DNA of 64,000 nucleotides from Alphaproteobacteria bacterium (GTDB lineage Bacteria > Pseudomonadota > Alphaproteobacteria > TMED109), in assembly GCA_021296265.1 (NCBI GenBank), contig JAGWAT010000011.1, positions 1-64,000 of the forward strand, given 5' to 3'. A program made the position numbers and the translations under genes. The notes beneath the pieces are model-generated. The model did not search any database and was not told where the DNA came from. It saw nothing but the letters and a program-made list of their open reading frames with translations. The stretch's first letter is position 1. Every line of letters begins with the position of its first letter. Positions 1-10,640 of this stretch are shown here, in pieces.

Positions 1-71
1 ACCATCGCATGTGCGCGCGTCGGGACGGCCGCTTGCCCGTCAGCTGCGCCCGCAACGGTTCGACAGGACTT

Positions 72-515
72 CTAGTGGCAGGACTTCCCGAGGACCCGCA
101 TGCGCCAGTAGTTGTACGGCAGTGGCACCAGGAAGCCCGCCGCCAGCATCGGCGGGATCACCCACCACGTGAGCCGGGCGCCGCCAGTGAGCAGGATGTC
201 CACGGCGTTCATGGCCACCTCCATGCCGAGCATGGACAGCAACGACATTCCGAACGCGGTCCGCACAGCTTCCCGCAGTCGCATGATGCGCACCAGTAGA
301 ATGGTCTCGAGCACGAAGCTGGTGGCAATGCCGTTCACCATGGCGAGGCTCATGATCAGCCAGACGGGCCAGGTGACTCCTGCGAGCTGGCAGACCCAGA
401 TCGTCCCCAGATCACCGAGCGCGCAGCCGAAGAGGCAGGCCACCGTATTGCGGCAGGCCAGGCGCAGCAACTGCCAGCGCGAACCGGTGATCGGAACGGC
501 GCTCGACATGCCCAT
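72..515 (-). CDS. DUF4396 domain membrane protein
   Basis: This 147-residue protein is an integral membrane protein of unknown function that fits the DUF4396 family. Four hydrophobic segments are visible at about residues 30-46, 52-74, 87-110 and 116-137. Family-like features are the GCALGD stretch at the start of the first segment, the MVNGIATSF stretch in the second, and the C-terminal YNYWRMRVLGKSCH, which resembles the conserved Asn-Tyr...Lys-x-Cys-His end of the family. The Cys-His end suggests metal or redox chemistry, but that is inference. The ATG lies 9 bp beyond the eno stop on the same strand, so it may be the last gene of the tpiA-eno operon. In many alphaproteobacteria a FtsB-like gene follows eno instead. 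Confidence 0.75.
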   Translation of the reverse strand: MGMSSAVPITGSRWQLLRLACRNTVACLFGCALGDLGTIWVCQLAGVTWPVWLIMSLAMVNGIATSFVLETILLVRIMRLREAVRTAFGMSLLSMLGMEVAMNAVDILLTGGARLTWWVIPPMLAAGFLVPLPYNYWRMRVLGKSCH

Positions 516-524
516 GCCGACTGC

Positions 525-1817
525 TTAGCGTTCCTGGCGCAGCGCTTGCCAACCCGCATACCTGGCGCCGGCGCCGAGTTCGTCCGTAATCGCCAGAAGC
601 CGATTGTACTTCGCGGTGCGTTCACCGCGCGCAAGGGAACCGGTCTTGATCTGCCCACACCCCGTCCCGACCGCCAGGTCCGCGATCGTCGTGTCTTCGG
701 TCTCGCCCGACCGGTGCGACGCGATCACGCCGAAGCCGACCGCCGCCGCCCGCTGCATGGCATCCAGCGCTTCGCTCAGCGTGCCTACCTGATTGACCTT
801 CGCCAGCAGGGCATTGGCGGCGCCGCCGTCAATGCCCTTGTCGAGGCGACCGACGTTCGTAACAAACAGGTCGTCCCCGACGATCTGCAGCCGCTTGCCA
901 GCGGCGGCGGTGAAGGCCTGCCAGGCGTCCCAGTCGTCGTCGCCGAACGGATCCTCGATCGACACGATCGGGTGCCGGTCGAGCAGGGCGGTCCAGTACG
1001 CCGCCAGCTCCGCCGCGTCCAGCGTGCGGTCCTCCCCGGCGAGCCGGTACCGCCCGTCCTCCAGCAACTCGCCGGCCGCCGCGTCCAGGGCGATCCCGAC
1101 CTCCTCGCCCGGCCGGTAGCCCGCCCGCTCGATCGCCTGCAGCAGGCACCCGATGGCCGCGTCGGTGCTTGCGAGGGCCGGTGCAAAGCCGCCTTCGTCC
1201 CCGAGGCCGGTGCCGTGTCCGGCCTCGGCCAGCAGGTCGGCCAGCGTATGGAAGATCTCGGACCCCCAGCGTACGGCCTCGGCGAACGTCGGCGCCCCGC
1301 CCGGGACGATCATGAACTCCTGCACATCCAGGCCGTTCCGCGCGTGTGCGCCGCCGTTCAGCAGGTTCATGAGCGGCGTCGGCAGGGTCCGCGCACCGAG
1401 GCCGCCCAGATGTCGGTAGAGCGGGACGCCCTGGGACCGGGCCGCCGCGCGGGCGGCGGCCAGGCTGACCCCCAGCAGGGCGTTCGCACCCAGCCGCGAC
1501 TTGTCGGGCGTACCGTCGAGCGTGTTGAGCGCATCGTCGAGGGTGCGCTGATCCATCGCGTCGAGGCCGATCACCGCGTCCTGGATTTCCCCCTCGACGG
1601 CGGCCACCGCCGCACGGACCCCGCGGCCACGGTACCGGGCCGGATCCCCGTCGCGCCGTTCGTGTGCCTCGTGGGTCCCAGTGGAGGCGCCGGACGGCAC
1701 CGCGGCCAGCGCCCGGATGCCCGCCTCGAGGGTGACTTCCACCGCCACTGTCGGATAGCCCCGGCTGTCCAGAATCTCGCGCGCCCGGAGCGCGCGCAGG
1801 GCCGTCGTCGCCATCAT
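525..1817 (-). CDS. eno: Enolase (phosphopyruvate hydratase)
   Basis: Enolase interconverts 2-phosphoglycerate and phosphoenolpyruvate in cytosolic glycolysis. The protein is 430 residues, the normal length. It begins with [12 protein letters not shown], carries the substrate loop [11 protein letters not shown] near residue 40, acidic Mg ligands in the EDPFGDDDW region, the signature [13 protein letters not shown] and the SHRSGETED motif. Two adjacent ATG codons are available at 1817 and 1814. I chose the first because it overlaps the kdsA stop as TGATG, implying translational coupling. The open frame continues upstream into kdsA but has no enolase homology there. Placement after pyrG and kdsA is the usual alphaproteobacterial order. 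Confidence 0.97.
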   Translation of the reverse strand: MMATTALRALRAREILDSRGYPTVAVEVTLEAGIRALAAVPSGASTGTHEAHERRDGDPARYRGRGVRAAVAAVEGEIQDAVIGLDAMDQRTLDDALNTLDGTPDKSRLGANALLGVSLAAARAAARSQGVPLYRHLGGLGARTLPTPLMNLLNGGAHARNGLDVQEFMIVPGGAPTFAEAVRWGSEIFHTLADLLAEAGHGTGLGDEGGFAPALASTDAAIGCLLQAIERAGYRPGEEVGIALDAAAGELLEDGRYRLAGEDRTLDAAELAAYWTALLDRHPIVSIEDPFGDDDWDAWQAFTAAAGKRLQIVGDDLFVTNVGRLDKGIDGGAANALLAKVNQVGTLSEALDAMQRAAAVGFGVIASHRSGETEDTTIADLAVGTGCGQIKTGSLARGERTAKYNRLLAITDELGAGARYAGWQALRQER

Positions 1818-2644
1818 CACTGTTCCTTGGCCAGCCGGTCGAACGCCACCAGCGTGCCGAGCAGCGCCGGGAGACCGGCCATCGGCACCATGTTCGGGCC
1901 GTCGCTCGGCGCGCGGTCGGGGTCGGGGTGCGTCTCCATGAACACCGCCGCTACGCCGATCGCGCAAGCCGCCCGCGCAAGGACGGGGACGAATTCGCGG
2001 CGGCCGCCGGAACGGCTCCCCTCCCCGCCTGGCTCCTGCACCGAATGCGTCGCATCGAACACCACCGGGCAGCCGGTCTCGCGCAGCACCGGGAGGGCGC
2101 GCATGTCGTTCACGAGGCGATTGTAGCCAAAGGACGTGCCGCGCTCGCACACCAGGACCTGGGCGTTACCCGCGCCGCGCAGCTTGTCGACCACGTTCTG
2201 CATGTCCCAGGGTGCGAGGAACTGCCCCTTCTTCACCATGACCGGTTTCCCGGTCACGGCGGCGGCGTGCAGGAGATCCGTCTGGCGGCACAGGAACGCG
2301 GGGATTTGCAGCAGGTCGACGTGCTCGGCCACCGGCGCGCACTGCTCGCGCTCGTGCACGTCCGTCACCACGACGGCCCGGAGCCGCTCGCGCAGCTCCG
2401 TAAACACGTCGAGCGCCGGCGCCATCCCCAGCCCGCGCGGGCTGGCGGAACTCGTCCGGTTCGCCTTGTCGAACGATGTCTTGTAGACGAGCCCCACTCC
2501 CGCCTCGCGGGCGATCTCCTGCAGGGCGGCACACGTCTCCAGCGCATGCTCCCGGCTTTCCATCGCACACGGCCCGGCGATCAGGGTGAGCGGCCGTTCA
2601 TTGCCGATGGCCACGTTGCCCACCATCACCGCGTCGGACGGCAT
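1817..2644 (-). CDS. kdsA: 2-dehydro-3-deoxyphosphooctonate aldolase (KDO-8-phosphate synthase)
   Basis: KdsA condenses phosphoenolpyruvate with arabinose 5-phosphate to make KDO-8-phosphate for the lipopolysaccharide inner core, so the cell has a KDO-containing outer membrane. The protein is 275 residues. Key motifs are IAGPCAMES (residues 22-30), [51 protein letters not shown] and FDATHSVQ. Cys26 sits where metal-dependent (class II) enzymes have a metal-binding Cys and metal-independent ones have Asn, so this should be the metal-dependent type. The ATG at 2644 overlaps the pyrG stop (TGATG), and the stop overlaps the eno start. Confidence 0.95.
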   Translation of the reverse strand: MPSDAVMVGNVAIGNERPLTLIAGPCAMESREHALETCAALQEIAREAGVGLVYKTSFDKANRTSSASPRGLGMAPALDVFTELRERLRAVVVTDVHEREQCAPVAEHVDLLQIPAFLCRQTDLLHAAAVTGKPVMVKKGQFLAPWDMQNVVDKLRGAGNAQVLVCERGTSFGYNRLVNDMRALPVLRETGCPVVFDATHSVQEPGGEGSRSGGRREFVPVLARAACAIGVAAVFMETHPDPDRAPSDGPNMVPMAGLPALLGTLVAFDRLAKEQ

Positions 2645-4299
2645 CAGATCAGCCGCTCCTGCCGGATGGCGGCCTCGATGAACGATGTGAACAGCGGATG
2701 CGGGGCAAACGGGCGCGAGCGCAGCTCCGGGTGGAACTGGACGCCGAAGAACCAGGGATGATCGCTCAGTTCGGCGATCTCGAACAGCGCTCCATCCGGC
2801 GACTTGCCCGAGAACCGAAGGCCCGCCGCCCGGAGCCTCTCCTCGTACGCCGGGTTGACCTCGTAGCGGTGCCGGTGCCGCTCCCGGACCCGTTCCGTGC
2901 CGTAGATCGCGGACGCCCGGGTCGAGGGGTCGAGCACGCAGTCGTAGCCGCCGAGGCGCATGGTGCCGCCCAGGTTGCCGCCGGGATCCCGCGTTTCCAC
3001 TGCGCCTGCGTGAACCCATTCGGTCATGAGGCCGACGACCGGCTCCGTGCAGGCCCCGAACTCCGTCGAGCCCGCCTCGCGGATGCCGGCGATCGTCCGC
3101 GCCACCTCGACGACCGCGAGTTGCAGGCCGAGGCAGATCCCGAAGTACGGGACTTTCCGCGTGCGGGCAAACTCGATCGCCCGCATCTTGCCCGTGATGC
3201 CACGGTCGCCGAAGCCGCCCGGAACCAGGACGCCGTGAGCCTGCTGCAACACCGCGAGCGTCTCTGGGGCCGGTTCCTCCGGTTCCAGCAGCTCCGCATC
3301 GAGCCATTGCACCCGCACGCCGACCCGGTGCGCCACGCCACTGTGCACCAGGGCCTCGATCAGCGACTTGTAGGCATCCTGCAGTCCGGTGTACTTGCCG
3401 ACGACCGCGATGTTGACCTCGCCGGCCGGCAGCCGGATCGAATCGACCACCCGGTGCCAGCGCTTGAGGTCGGGGGCCGGTTTGCCTGCGAGGTCGAAAT
3501 AGCGGAGCACCTTCGTATCGAGCCCCTCCCGGCGGTAGATCGCCGGCACCTCGTACACCGTGTCGGCGTCGATGGCCGGCACCACGCAGTCGGGGTCCAC
3601 GTTGCAGAACAGTGCGAGCTTGGCCCGCTCCGCTTCGGGGATCGGCCGGTCGCAGCGGCACAGCAGCAGATCGGGCTGGATCCCGATGCCGCGCAGCTCC
3701 TTCACGGAATGCTGGGTCGGCTTGGTCTTCTGCTCACCCACCGCCTCCAGGTACGGCACGAGCGTGAGATGCAGGTACAGCACCCGGGCCCGACCCACCT
3801 CGTTGCCGAACTGGCGGATGGCCTCGAGGAACGGCAGGCCTTCGATGTCACCGACCGTGCCGCCGATCTCGACCAGCACGAAGTCCTCATCGTCGGTGTC
3901 GGCGCCGATGAATTCCTTGATCGTGTCCGTCACGTGGGGGATGACCTGGACGGTACCGCCCAGGTAATCGCCGCGCCGCTCGCGGGCCAGCACCCGCTCG
4001 TAGACGCGGCCCGACGTCACGTTGTCGCTGCGGTGCGCCTCGACACCCGTAAAGCGCTCGTAGTGGCCCAGATCGAGGTCGGTCTCGGCGCCGTCGTCGG
4101 TGACATAGACCTCGCCATGCTGGTACGGGCTCATCGTCCCGGCATCGACGTTCAGGTACGGATCGAGTTTCCGCAGGCGCACCCGGTAGCCGTGCGCCTG
4201 CAGCAGGGCGCCCAGGGCGGCCGCGGAGAGGCCCTTGCCGAGGGATGACACGACGCCGCCCGTAATGAACAAGAAACGCGGGCGGGCGTCGGACATCAC
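2644..4299 (-). CDS. pyrG: CTP synthase
   Basis: CTP synthase aminates UTP to CTP using glutamine-derived ammonia and ATP. The protein is 551 residues, typical for the family. The N-terminal amidoligase domain begins [16 protein letters not shown] and includes the [17 protein letters not shown] and IGGTVGDIE motifs. The C-terminal class I glutamine amidotransferase domain has PGGFGDRG, the nucleophile Cys389 in FGICLGLQ, and FHPE with the triad His and Glu. The start is one of two adjacent ATG codons (4299 or 4296). It sits between secG and kdsA in the standard alphaproteobacterial order, with a 55-bp gap to secG. Confidence 0.97.
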   Translation of the reverse strand: MMSDARPRFLFITGGVVSSLGKGLSAAALGALLQAHGYRVRLRKLDPYLNVDAGTMSPYQHGEVYVTDDGAETDLDLGHYERFTGVEAHRSDNVTSGRVYERVLARERRGDYLGGTVQVIPHVTDTIKEFIGADTDDEDFVLVEIGGTVGDIEGLPFLEAIRQFGNEVGRARVLYLHLTLVPYLEAVGEQKTKPTQHSVKELRGIGIQPDLLLCRCDRPIPEAERAKLALFCNVDPDCVVPAIDADTVYEVPAIYRREGLDTKVLRYFDLAGKPAPDLKRWHRVVDSIRLPAGEVNIAVVGKYTGLQDAYKSLIEALVHSGVAHRVGVRVQWLDAELLEPEEPAPETLAVLQQAHGVLVPGGFGDRGITGKMRAIEFARTRKVPYFGICLGLQLAVVEVARTIAGIREAGSTEFGACTEPVVGLMTEWVHAGAVETRDPGGNLGGTMRLGGYDCVLDPSTRASAIYGTERVRERHRHRYEVNPAYEERLRAAGLRFSGKSPDGALFEIAELSDHPWFFGVQFHPELRSRPFAPHPLFTSFIEAAIRQERLI

Positions 4300-4354
4300 A
4301 CCGGGCCGGGGCTGGCGCGGCGCGGAACGGGGATGCCGGCGACCGCGAAGGTCG

Positions 4355-4702
4355 TCACTCTCCAGTCGGCGGCGCCGGCTCGGAGTCTGCCTCGTCGGTC
4401 ACGGGTTCCAGGATGCCGCCCGGCAGGGTCTCCTCGGTAATCGGCACCACCGACAGCGGGTCGTCGTCGGGGATGCTCGCCAGCACCGCCAGCAACAGGC
4501 TGATTCCCATGAATGCAACGGCCAGCACGGCCGTCGTGCGCGTCAGCAGGTTGGCCGAGCCGCGGCTGCTCATGACCCCGCCGAACGGGTCGGAGCCGCC
4601 GCCGATCCCGCCCAGCGCCCCGCCGTCGCTGCGCTGCAGCAGGATGGTGCCAACCAGGGCCGCGGCGACGCAGACGTGGATCACGAGCAGGAAAGCTGTC
4701 AT
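4355..4702 (-). CDS. secG: Preprotein translocase subunit SecG
   Basis: SecG is the small accessory subunit of the SecYEG protein-export channel in the inner membrane. The 115-residue protein has two hydrophobic segments, about residues 3-23 (ending in the conserved LLQRSDGG) and 55-73, joined by a Gly/Ser-rich loop containing [12 protein letters not shown]. It ends in an acidic Pro-rich tail. The start used is the ATG at 4702, whose first bases overlap the tpiA stop (ATGA), giving the expected SecG N terminus; a longer open frame upstream has no SecG-like sequence. Confidence 0.9.
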   Translation of the reverse strand: MTAFLLVIHVCVAAALVGTILLQRSDGGALGGIGGGSDPFGGVMSSRGSANLLTRTTAVLAVAFMGISLLLAVLASIPDDDPLSVVPITEETLPGGILEPVTDEADSEPAPPTGE

Positions 4703-5514
4703 GGCGGGACGGTCCGGGTCAGGGAGACTGCCTCGCATATGCCCCAGAACTCCCCGGGTTGCAAGGACGCGCCCCCGACGAGCAGCCCGTCGACGCCGCT
4801 CCCGGCCGCAATCGCTCCGGCATTGCGGGCCCGCACCGACCCGCCGTAGAGCACCCGCCACGGGCCGGGACCGTGGGTCCCTACCAGGGCGTCGCGAAGC
4901 GCCGCGTGCATGGCCTCGATATCAGCCACGCCCGGCGTGTCGCCGGTGCCGATCGACCAGACCGGCTCGTACGCCACCACGGTGGCCGTCGCATCGACGG
5001 ACGGCGGCAGCGAGCCGAGAACCTGATCCGTGACGTGCCGGACGGCCTGCCCGCCCTGCCGGACAGCGGCGCTCTCTCCAACGCAGACGATCGGCGTCAG
5101 GCCCACCGCCTGGGCGGCCACGACCTTCGCGCGCACCGCGGCGTCGCTCTCGTGCTGGTGCGTCCGTCGCTCCGAATGCCCGAGCAGCACGTACCCGCAG
5201 CCGGCATCGCGGAGCATCGCCGCCGCCACCTCGCCGGTGCGCGGTCCCGGTGGCGCGCTCGAGCAATCCTGCCCGCCCAGCCGGAACGGGGTCTCCCGGA
5301 CCCGCTGGCCCACCGGGACGAGCAACGGATGCGGCGGGCAGAGCACGATCTCCGCGTGCCGCACGGCCACCGGGCCGCTGGCTGCCAGGCGCTCGGCAAG
5401 GCCGTCCACAAGCGCTGTCGCCTCGGCCCGTGTCCCGTGCATCTTCCAATTGCCGACCACCAGGCAGGATGACACGGACACTGCGCAGCTCTCTTGCGAA
5501 ACCGGTGACGCCAT
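4699..5514 (-). CDS. tpiA: Triosephosphate isomerase
   Basis: Triosephosphate isomerase interconverts dihydroxyacetone phosphate and glyceraldehyde 3-phosphate. Catalytic features are Lys in VVGNWKMHG (Lys24 from the start used), His in LLGHSERR, the catalytic Glu in VAYEPVWSIGTG, and the phosphate-binding LYGGSV. From the ATG at 5514 the protein is 271 residues, about 20 longer than usual. A GTG at 5475 would give 258 residues beginning three residues before the core strand, so the start is uncertain. This is the promoter-proximal gene of the leftward tpiA-secG-pyrG-kdsA-eno series, divergent from the foldase gene at 5582. Confidence 0.94.
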   Translation of the reverse strand: MASPVSQESCAVSVSSCLVVGNWKMHGTRAEATALVDGLAERLAASGPVAVRHAEIVLCPPHPLLVPVGQRVRETPFRLGGQDCSSAPPGPRTGEVAAAMLRDAGCGYVLLGHSERRTHQHESDAAVRAKVVAAQAVGLTPIVCVGESAAVRQGGQAVRHVTDQVLGSLPPSVDATATVVAYEPVWSIGTGDTPGVADIEAMHAALRDALVGTHGPGPWRVLYGGSVRARNAGAIAAGSGVDGLLVGGASLQPGEFWGICEAVSLTRTVPP

Positions 5515-5539
5515 GGGTGGCCGGAGCGTGGCGCTCCAC

Positions 5540-5545
5540 TATAGT
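5540..5545 (+). promoter_or_regulatory. Possible -10 element upstream of the PpiD-like gene
   Basis: TATAGT matches five of six positions of the sigma70-type -10 consensus and lies 37 bp upstream of the ATG at 5582, in the divergent gap between tpiA and the foldase gene. I see no convincing -35 hexamer at the right distance, so this is a weak prediction. Confidence 0.3.
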
Positions 5546-5581
5546 CTGGCGGTCACCGCTTTTCCGTCGAGAGAGTCGATC

Positions 5582-7477
5582 ATGCTGCAGGCGCTGCGCC
5601 GCCATGCCGGGTCCTGGGTCGCGAAGGGGTTTCTGCTGCTGCTGGCGGCAAGCTTCGGGTTGTGGGGCGTCGGCGACATCTTCAGCGGGTACCGCGATCC
5701 CGTTGTCGCCGAGGTCGGCGATCGGGACATTCACGCGTCGGCATTCTTCAACCGCTACAACCAGCGCCTGTCGGAACTCCGGCGGTCTCTCGGTGGCGTG
5801 GTCGACGAGAGCCTGATCCGCCAACTCGGGCTGCCGGAGCAGGTCCTGAACGACATGGCCCGGCGTCTCCTGATCCGCGTGGAGGTGTCCGAACGCGGCC
5901 TCACCGCCGGTGAGCACGATCTCGGCACGTGGCTGCAGGACCAGGAGATGTTCCGAAACAGCCTGGGCCAGTTCGATCGCAACCTGTTCATCTACGCCGC
6001 CCGCGCCCAGGGTCTGCAGCAGGAGGAGTTCCTCCTCCTCCTCGGCGAATTGCGGACGAGTGAACTGCTGCTCGACGCCGTGTCATCGGGCGCCCAGGCG
6101 CCGGACCGCTGGCTGCGCGCCTTTCACGCGCTGGAACGGGAACGTCGCCGGGCGCGCGCCGCCGTGTTCCTGGCAGCCGATTCCGACGCGCCGGCCCCCA
6201 CGGCGGACGAAGCCGTGCGGGCCCGCCATGCCGACCAGGGCGAGCGTTACCAGACTCCCCATCGGCGCCACCTGAGCTACGCGATCCTGGACCCGGACGA
6301 CCTGAAGCGCGCGGTGGCGATTTCCGAAGACGAGCTGGCGGAGGCGTTCGACCAGCGGCGCGACGAGTACTTCGAGACCGAGCGGCGCCAGGTCAGGCAG
6401 TACCTGGCCGATTCTCGGGACGACGCTGATCGCGTGCTGGCCCGGGCGCGCGAGGGTATCGGCCTCGCCAGCGCGGCCGACGAGCTTCTGGGCGATCCGA
6501 TCACGGAGCTCGGTCTCGTGGCCCGCGAAGAGCTTGAGGCGGACTACGCGGAGGCGGTCTTCTCGGCCGGCGCGAACACGGTGCACGGCCCCGCGGAGAC
6601 GGCCTTTGGCTGGCGCATCTTTGAGGTGGCCGACATTCAGGAGGCTCGGGCACCGTCGCTCGATGACATCCGTGCAGTGCTGACCGACGCCCTGCAGCTG
6701 GAGCGCGCCCTCGACCTGCTGCACGAGCGTGCCGAGGTCTTCTATGACGAACGTGCCGGCAATGCCTCCCTCGAGGAGGCGGCCCGGGCGAGCGGCGCGG
6801 CGGTGGTGACGGTCACCGATATCGACGCGCAGGGCCGTGACATCGCCGGTGCCGCGCATCCCGACGCCCCCGACCGGGCACTCCTGGCGCTGGGCTTCAA
6901 CGTCAACGCCGGGGCCACGTCCGATCTCGAGGAACTGGAGGACGGACGAATGGTCGCCGTACGGGTGGACCAGGACATTCCGGCCCGGGCCATGACCTTC
7001 GACGAAGCACGCGCCGACATCCTCGAGGATCTCGCGGAGGAGGCCCGGCTCACCGATGCGAGGGAGCGCGCCGAAGCGTACGCGGCGGGGGCCTCCGGCA
7101 CCGCCAGCCTCTCCGCGCTGGCCACCGTACACGGCGGCATCCTGCACACCTCCGAACCGTTCACCCGCAACGGCGAGGGCGCGGCAGCCGATTTTCCCGA
7201 GGTCGCCCGGCAGGTGGCCTTCGAGCTCGAATCCGGCGGGACGAGTAGCGCCGAGGAACTCGGCGGCGGCTATGTCGTCGTGACGCTCGACGAGGTCATC
7301 CCCGCCGACGATCCCACCGACGACGACCTGGCGGCCGGCCGCACCGCGCTCGGTGCCGCGCTCGGCAGCGACGTCGTGAACTCGTTCATCGCGTCGCTCT
7401 GGACGGCGCACCAGGTGCGCATCAACCAGACGGTCCTGGACCGGGTCCTCACCGACAGCACCGGCACGGCGAACTAA
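5582..7477 (+). CDS. PpiD/SurA-type membrane-anchored peptidyl-prolyl isomerase
   Basis: This 631-residue protein is an inner-membrane-anchored periplasmic foldase of the PpiD type, helping newly exported proteins fold. One N-terminal membrane segment is visible at about residues 13-31 (KGFLLLLAASFGLWGVGDIF), followed by a SurA-type N-terminal chaperone domain (about 35-165) and a divergent parvulin-like region around 230-350 and a second weak repeat further on. The rest is acidic and helical, as in the family. The ATG at 5582 was chosen because it places the anchor directly at the N terminus; the open frame runs upstream but opposite tpiA. Next to trpE, this is a recurrent alphaproteobacterial arrangement. 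Confidence 0.85.
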   Translation: MLQALRRHAGSWVAKGFLLLLAASFGLWGVGDIFSGYRDPVVAEVGDRDIHASAFFNRYNQRLSELRRSLGGVVDESLIRQLGLPEQVLNDMARRLLIRVEVSERGLTAGEHDLGTWLQDQEMFRNSLGQFDRNLFIYAARAQGLQQEEFLLLLGELRTSELLLDAVSSGAQAPDRWLRAFHALERERRRARAAVFLAADSDAPAPTADEAVRARHADQGERYQTPHRRHLSYAILDPDDLKRAVAISEDELAEAFDQRRDEYFETERRQVRQYLADSRDDADRVLARAREGIGLASAADELLGDPITELGLVAREELEADYAEAVFSAGANTVHGPAETAFGWRIFEVADIQEARAPSLDDIRAVLTDALQLERALDLLHERAEVFYDERAGNASLEEAARASGAAVVTVTDIDAQGRDIAGAAHPDAPDRALLALGFNVNAGATSDLEELEDGRMVAVRVDQDIPARAMTFDEARADILEDLAEEARLTDARERAEAYAAGASGTASLSALATVHGGILHTSEPFTRNGEGAAADFPEVARQVAFELESGGTSSAEELGGGYVVVTLDEVIPADDPTDDDLAAGRTALGAALGSDVVNSFIASLWTAHQVRINQTVLDRVLTDSTGTAN

Positions 7478-7493
7478 GAGCGGAGCCGCCCGC

Positions 7494-9002
7494 GTGCCGG
7501 TTCAGCCCCCACGCGGCGCGTTCCGGCAGCCGTACGACGCCGGAACCCCGCAGATCGTCTGGCGCACCCTGATTGCGGACCTCGAGACCCCGGTGTCGGC
7601 CATGCTGAAGCTGGCCCGCCGCCGGCCCAACAGTTTCCTGCTCGAGTCAGTCGAGGGCGGCGACACGCGCGGGCGCTATTCCATCATCGGCTTCGCCCCC
7701 GACGTGATCTGGCGGTGTCACGGCGACCGGGCCGAGATCAACCGCAACGCCCATCGTGATCCCGACGCCTTCGAGCGCGAACCGCTCGGTGCGCTCGATT
7801 CACTGCGCCTGCTGCTGGACGAATCCCGCATCGATCTCCCGGCCGGTCTGCCGCCGATGGCTGCCGGGCTCGTCGGCTTCATGGGTTTCGACACGGTGCG
7901 CCTGATCGAGCGTTTGCCGACGGACCGCCCGCCCTCGCTCGGACTTCCCGATAGCCTCCTGATCCGGCCGACGGTCATGGCCATCTTCGACGGGGTCTCC
8001 GACACGGTGACGCTCGCGACCCCCGTCTACCCGGACCGCGGACTTGCGGCCGATGCCGCATTCACCGAGGCCGAGCGCCGGCTGGAGGATGCGGTGCGCG
8101 CACTCGCGATGCCGCTCGAGCCCGAACCGGAACCCGACACCGACCAGCTCCCGCCCCCCACGCCGGTCTCCAACATGACCCCGGACCACTACCGGGGAAT
8201 GGTGACACGGGCGCGCGAGTACATCCTGGATGGCGACATCTTCCAGGTGGTCCTGGCCCAACGGTTCGCCGCCCCCTTCCGGCTGCCGCCGTTTGCGCTC
8301 TACCGGGCCCTGCGCCGCCTCAATCCGTCGCCCTTTCTGTTCTACCTTGATCTTGCCGGCGTCGCCGTCGTGGGCTCCAGCCCCGAGATCCTGGTGCGCG
8401 CGCGTGACGGGACGGTCACCGTCCGGCCGATCGCCGGGACCCGGCCCCGTGGCGCGGACCGCGTGCGCGACCTCGCCTACGAACGCGAACTCCTGGCCGA
8501 CCCCAAGGAGTGCGCTGAACACCTCATGCTGCTCGATCTCGGCCGCAACGATGTGGGCCGGGTCAGCGTGCCCGGCTCCGTGCGGGTGACCGAGCAGATG
8601 ATCGTCGAGCGCTACAGCCACGTGATGCATATCGTCTCCAACGTCGATGGCGATCTTGACCCGAGACACGACGGCATCGACGCGCTGATGGCGGGCTTTC
8701 CGGCCGGCACCGTGAGCGGGGCTCCCAAGGTCCGGGCGCTGGAGATCATCGATGAGCTGGAGTCGGAACGGCGGGGGATCTACGCCGGGTGTGTCGGCTA
8801 CTTCTCCGTGAACGGATCGATGGATTCGTGCATCGCCCTTCGCACCGCCGTGGTGAAGGACGGAACGATGTACGTGCAGGCCGGGGCCGGGATCGTCGCC
8901 GACAGCGACCCCGAGGCCGAGTACCAGGAAACGGTCGACAAGGCCCGGGCGCTGTTCCAGGCCGCCGAAGAGGCAGTCCGGTTCGCCGGCGGCCGCGGCT
9001 AG
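7494..9002 (+). CDS. trpE: Anthranilate synthase component I
   Basis: TrpE converts chorismate to anthranilate, the first step of tryptophan synthesis, using ammonia from TrpG. The protein is 502 residues from a GTG start 16 bp after the foldase gene. The N-terminal half holds the [16 protein letters not shown] segment linked to tryptophan feedback binding. The chorismate-binding half contains [35 protein letters not shown] and [11 protein letters not shown]. There is no room for a leader peptide or attenuator before it, so it probably relies on read-through from the foldase gene or an internal promoter. Confidence 0.96.
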   Translation: MPVQPPRGAFRQPYDAGTPQIVWRTLIADLETPVSAMLKLARRRPNSFLLESVEGGDTRGRYSIIGFAPDVIWRCHGDRAEINRNAHRDPDAFEREPLGALDSLRLLLDESRIDLPAGLPPMAAGLVGFMGFDTVRLIERLPTDRPPSLGLPDSLLIRPTVMAIFDGVSDTVTLATPVYPDRGLAADAAFTEAERRLEDAVRALAMPLEPEPEPDTDQLPPPTPVSNMTPDHYRGMVTRAREYILDGDIFQVVLAQRFAAPFRLPPFALYRALRRLNPSPFLFYLDLAGVAVVGSSPEILVRARDGTVTVRPIAGTRPRGADRVRDLAYERELLADPKECAEHLMLLDLGRNDVGRVSVPGSVRVTEQMIVERYSHVMHIVSNVDGDLDPRHDGIDALMAGFPAGTVSGAPKVRALEIIDELESERRGIYAGCVGYFSVNGSMDSCIALRTAVVKDGTMYVQAGAGIVADSDPEAEYQETVDKARALFQAAEEAVRFAGGRG

Positions 9003-9030
9003 CCCGGATGCCACGGACCGGAATGCGTCG

Positions 9031-9615
9031 ATGTATCTCCTGATCGACAACTACGACAGCTTCACCTGGAACCTCTGGCACTACCTGGAGGAGCTGGGGG
9101 CGTCGGTCGAGGTCCATCGGAACGACACCCTCACGGTCGCGGACGTGCTCGCCCGCGAACCGGACGGGATTGTCCTGTCGCCGGGACCGTGTACCCCCAA
9201 CGAGGCAGGGATCTGCCTTGAACTGGTGCGCGCCGCCGCCGGCTGTACGCCGGTGCTCGGGGTGTGCCTGGGGCATCAGTCCATCGGCCAGGCCTTCGGC
9301 GGTCGGGTCGTCCGCGCCCGGACGGTGATGCACGGCAAGACCAGCCCGATCGAGCACGACGGACAGGACATCTTCCGTGGCCTGCCCTCCCCGTTCACGG
9401 CCGCCCGCTACCATTCGCTGGTGCTCGATCGGACCTCCCTGCCTGACTGCCTGCGGATCACCGCCGAAACCGCGGACGGTGTCATCATGGGCATTCGGCA
9501 CGTCGAGCACGCGCTCTTCGGGGTCCAGTTCCACCCGGAGAGCATCGCGTCCGAACAGGGGCACCCGTTGTTGCAGAACTTTCTCCAGACGACCCGGACG
9601 GAGGCGCCCGCGTGA
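9031..9615 (+). CDS. trpG: Anthranilate synthase component II (glutamine amidotransferase)
   Basis: TrpG supplies ammonia from glutamine to TrpE. The 194-residue class I amidotransferase begins [13 protein letters not shown] and has [12 protein letters not shown], the nucleophile Cys in [15 protein letters not shown], and the His-Glu pair in FHPESIAS. It lies 28 bp after trpE and its stop overlaps the trpD start as GTGA. The short length and lack of a PabA-distinguishing feature mean it might also serve 4-amino-4-deoxychorismate synthase. Confidence 0.95.
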   Translation: MYLLIDNYDSFTWNLWHYLEELGASVEVHRNDTLTVADVLAREPDGIVLSPGPCTPNEAGICLELVRAAAGCTPVLGVCLGHQSIGQAFGGRVVRARTVMHGKTSPIEHDGQDIFRGLPSPFTAARYHSLVLDRTSLPDCLRITAETADGVIMGIRHVEHALFGVQFHPESIASEQGHPLLQNFLQTTRTEAPA

Positions 9616-10640
9616 GTGTCGGGCCGGAATTTCGCGACGTCCTGGCGCGGGTTGCCGACGGCGGAGTGCTCGACCGCGAGCAGGCGCAGCACGCGTTCTC
9701 GCTCCTGATGGAAGGAGCGGCCAGCCCGGCGCAGACGGCCGCATTCCTGATGGCATTGCGGGTCCGCACGGAGCGGGTGGACGAGATTGCCGGGGCCGCC
9801 CGGGCCATGCGGGCGAAGGCCACGTCCGTGAGCGCCCCGCCCGGCGCCATCGATACCTGCGGTACCGGCGGCGACGGGCTGGGCACCATCAACGTATCGA
9901 CCGCGACGGCGCTCGTGGTCGCGGGGTGCGGCGTGCCGGTCGCCAAGCACGGCAACCGCGCGGTCTCGTCGAAATCCGGATCCTCCGACGTGCTGGACGC
10001 CCTCGGGGTCAACGTCGCGGCCCCCGTCGCGGCGGTCGAAGAGGCCATGCGGACAGCCGGCGTCGGCTTCCTGATGGCCACGATCTACCACCCGGCAATG
10101 CGACACGTCGGGCCCGTGCGGGCCGAGCTCGGGTTGCGCACGATCTTCAATCTGCTGGGGCCGCTCGCCAATCCTGCCGCCGTGCGTCGCCAGGTTATCG
10201 GCGTGTTCGCCACGCGCTGGTTGACGCCCCTTGCCGAGGTGCTCCGGGAATTGGGCTCCGAGCACGCCTGGATCGTGCACGGTGCGGACGGCATGGACGA
10301 GCTCACGCTCACCGGTGAATCCTCCGTCGCTGAACTCAGGGGCGGTCAGGTGCGCAGGTTCACAGTGTCCCCCGAGGACGCCGGCCTCGCGAGGTCCGCG
10401 CCCGAAGACCTGGTCGGCGGCGATGCCGCGGCAAACGCCGCCAGCATCCGGCAACTGCTGGACGGCGCGCCGGGCCCGTACCGCGACATCGTGCTGCTGA
10501 ACGCGGGGGCCGCGCTGGTCGTCGCCGGGCGAGCCGGTGATCTCGGGGAAGGGGCCGCGATCGCCGCCCGGGCGATCGATACCGGCGCGGCCGGCGGCGC
10601 GCTCGAGCGGCTGGTCGCATGCACGCAGGTGTCCGCATGA
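9612..10640 (+). CDS. trpD: Anthranilate phosphoribosyltransferase
   Basis: TrpD transfers phosphoribose from PRPP to anthranilate. The 342-residue protein starts at a GTG that overlaps the trpG stop (GTGA). Motifs are the PRPP-binding DTCGTGGDG, the [21 protein letters not shown] segment that binds Mg-PRPP, and the anthranilate-channel region [26 protein letters not shown]. The stop overlaps the trpC ATG. Confidence 0.96.
   Translation: MSVGPEFRDVLARVADGGVLDREQAQHAFSLLMEGAASPAQTAAFLMALRVRTERVDEIAGAARAMRAKATSVSAPPGAIDTCGTGGDGLGTINVSTATALVVAGCGVPVAKHGNRAVSSKSGSSDVLDALGVNVAAPVAAVEEAMRTAGVGFLMATIYHPAMRHVGPVRAELGLRTIFNLLGPLANPAAVRRQVIGVFATRWLTPLAEVLRELGSEHAWIVHGADGMDELTLTGESSVAELRGGQVRRFTVSPEDAGLARSAPEDLVGGDAAANAASIRQLLDGAPGPYRDIVLLNAGAALVVAGRAGDLGEGAAIAARAIDTGAAGGALERLVACTQVSA

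Noticed and set aside
1-71. End of another gene at the left edge
   Set aside because: The 71 bp contain no recognisable coding end, and no motif supports a partial gene.
546-2126. Long open frame on the plus strand opposite eno and kdsA
   Set aside because: It is a shadow of GC-rich codon use, Arg- and Pro-rich and without domains or a ribosome-binding site, while the minus strand encodes clear Eno and KdsA.
2698-4248. Long plus-strand frame opposite pyrG
   Set aside because: Antisense shadow of a well-conserved gene, His/Arg-rich and without homology.
7478-7493. Possible trp attenuator before trpE
   Set aside because: Only 16 bp separate the foldase stop from the trpE GTG, with no Trp-rich leader peptide or hairpins.
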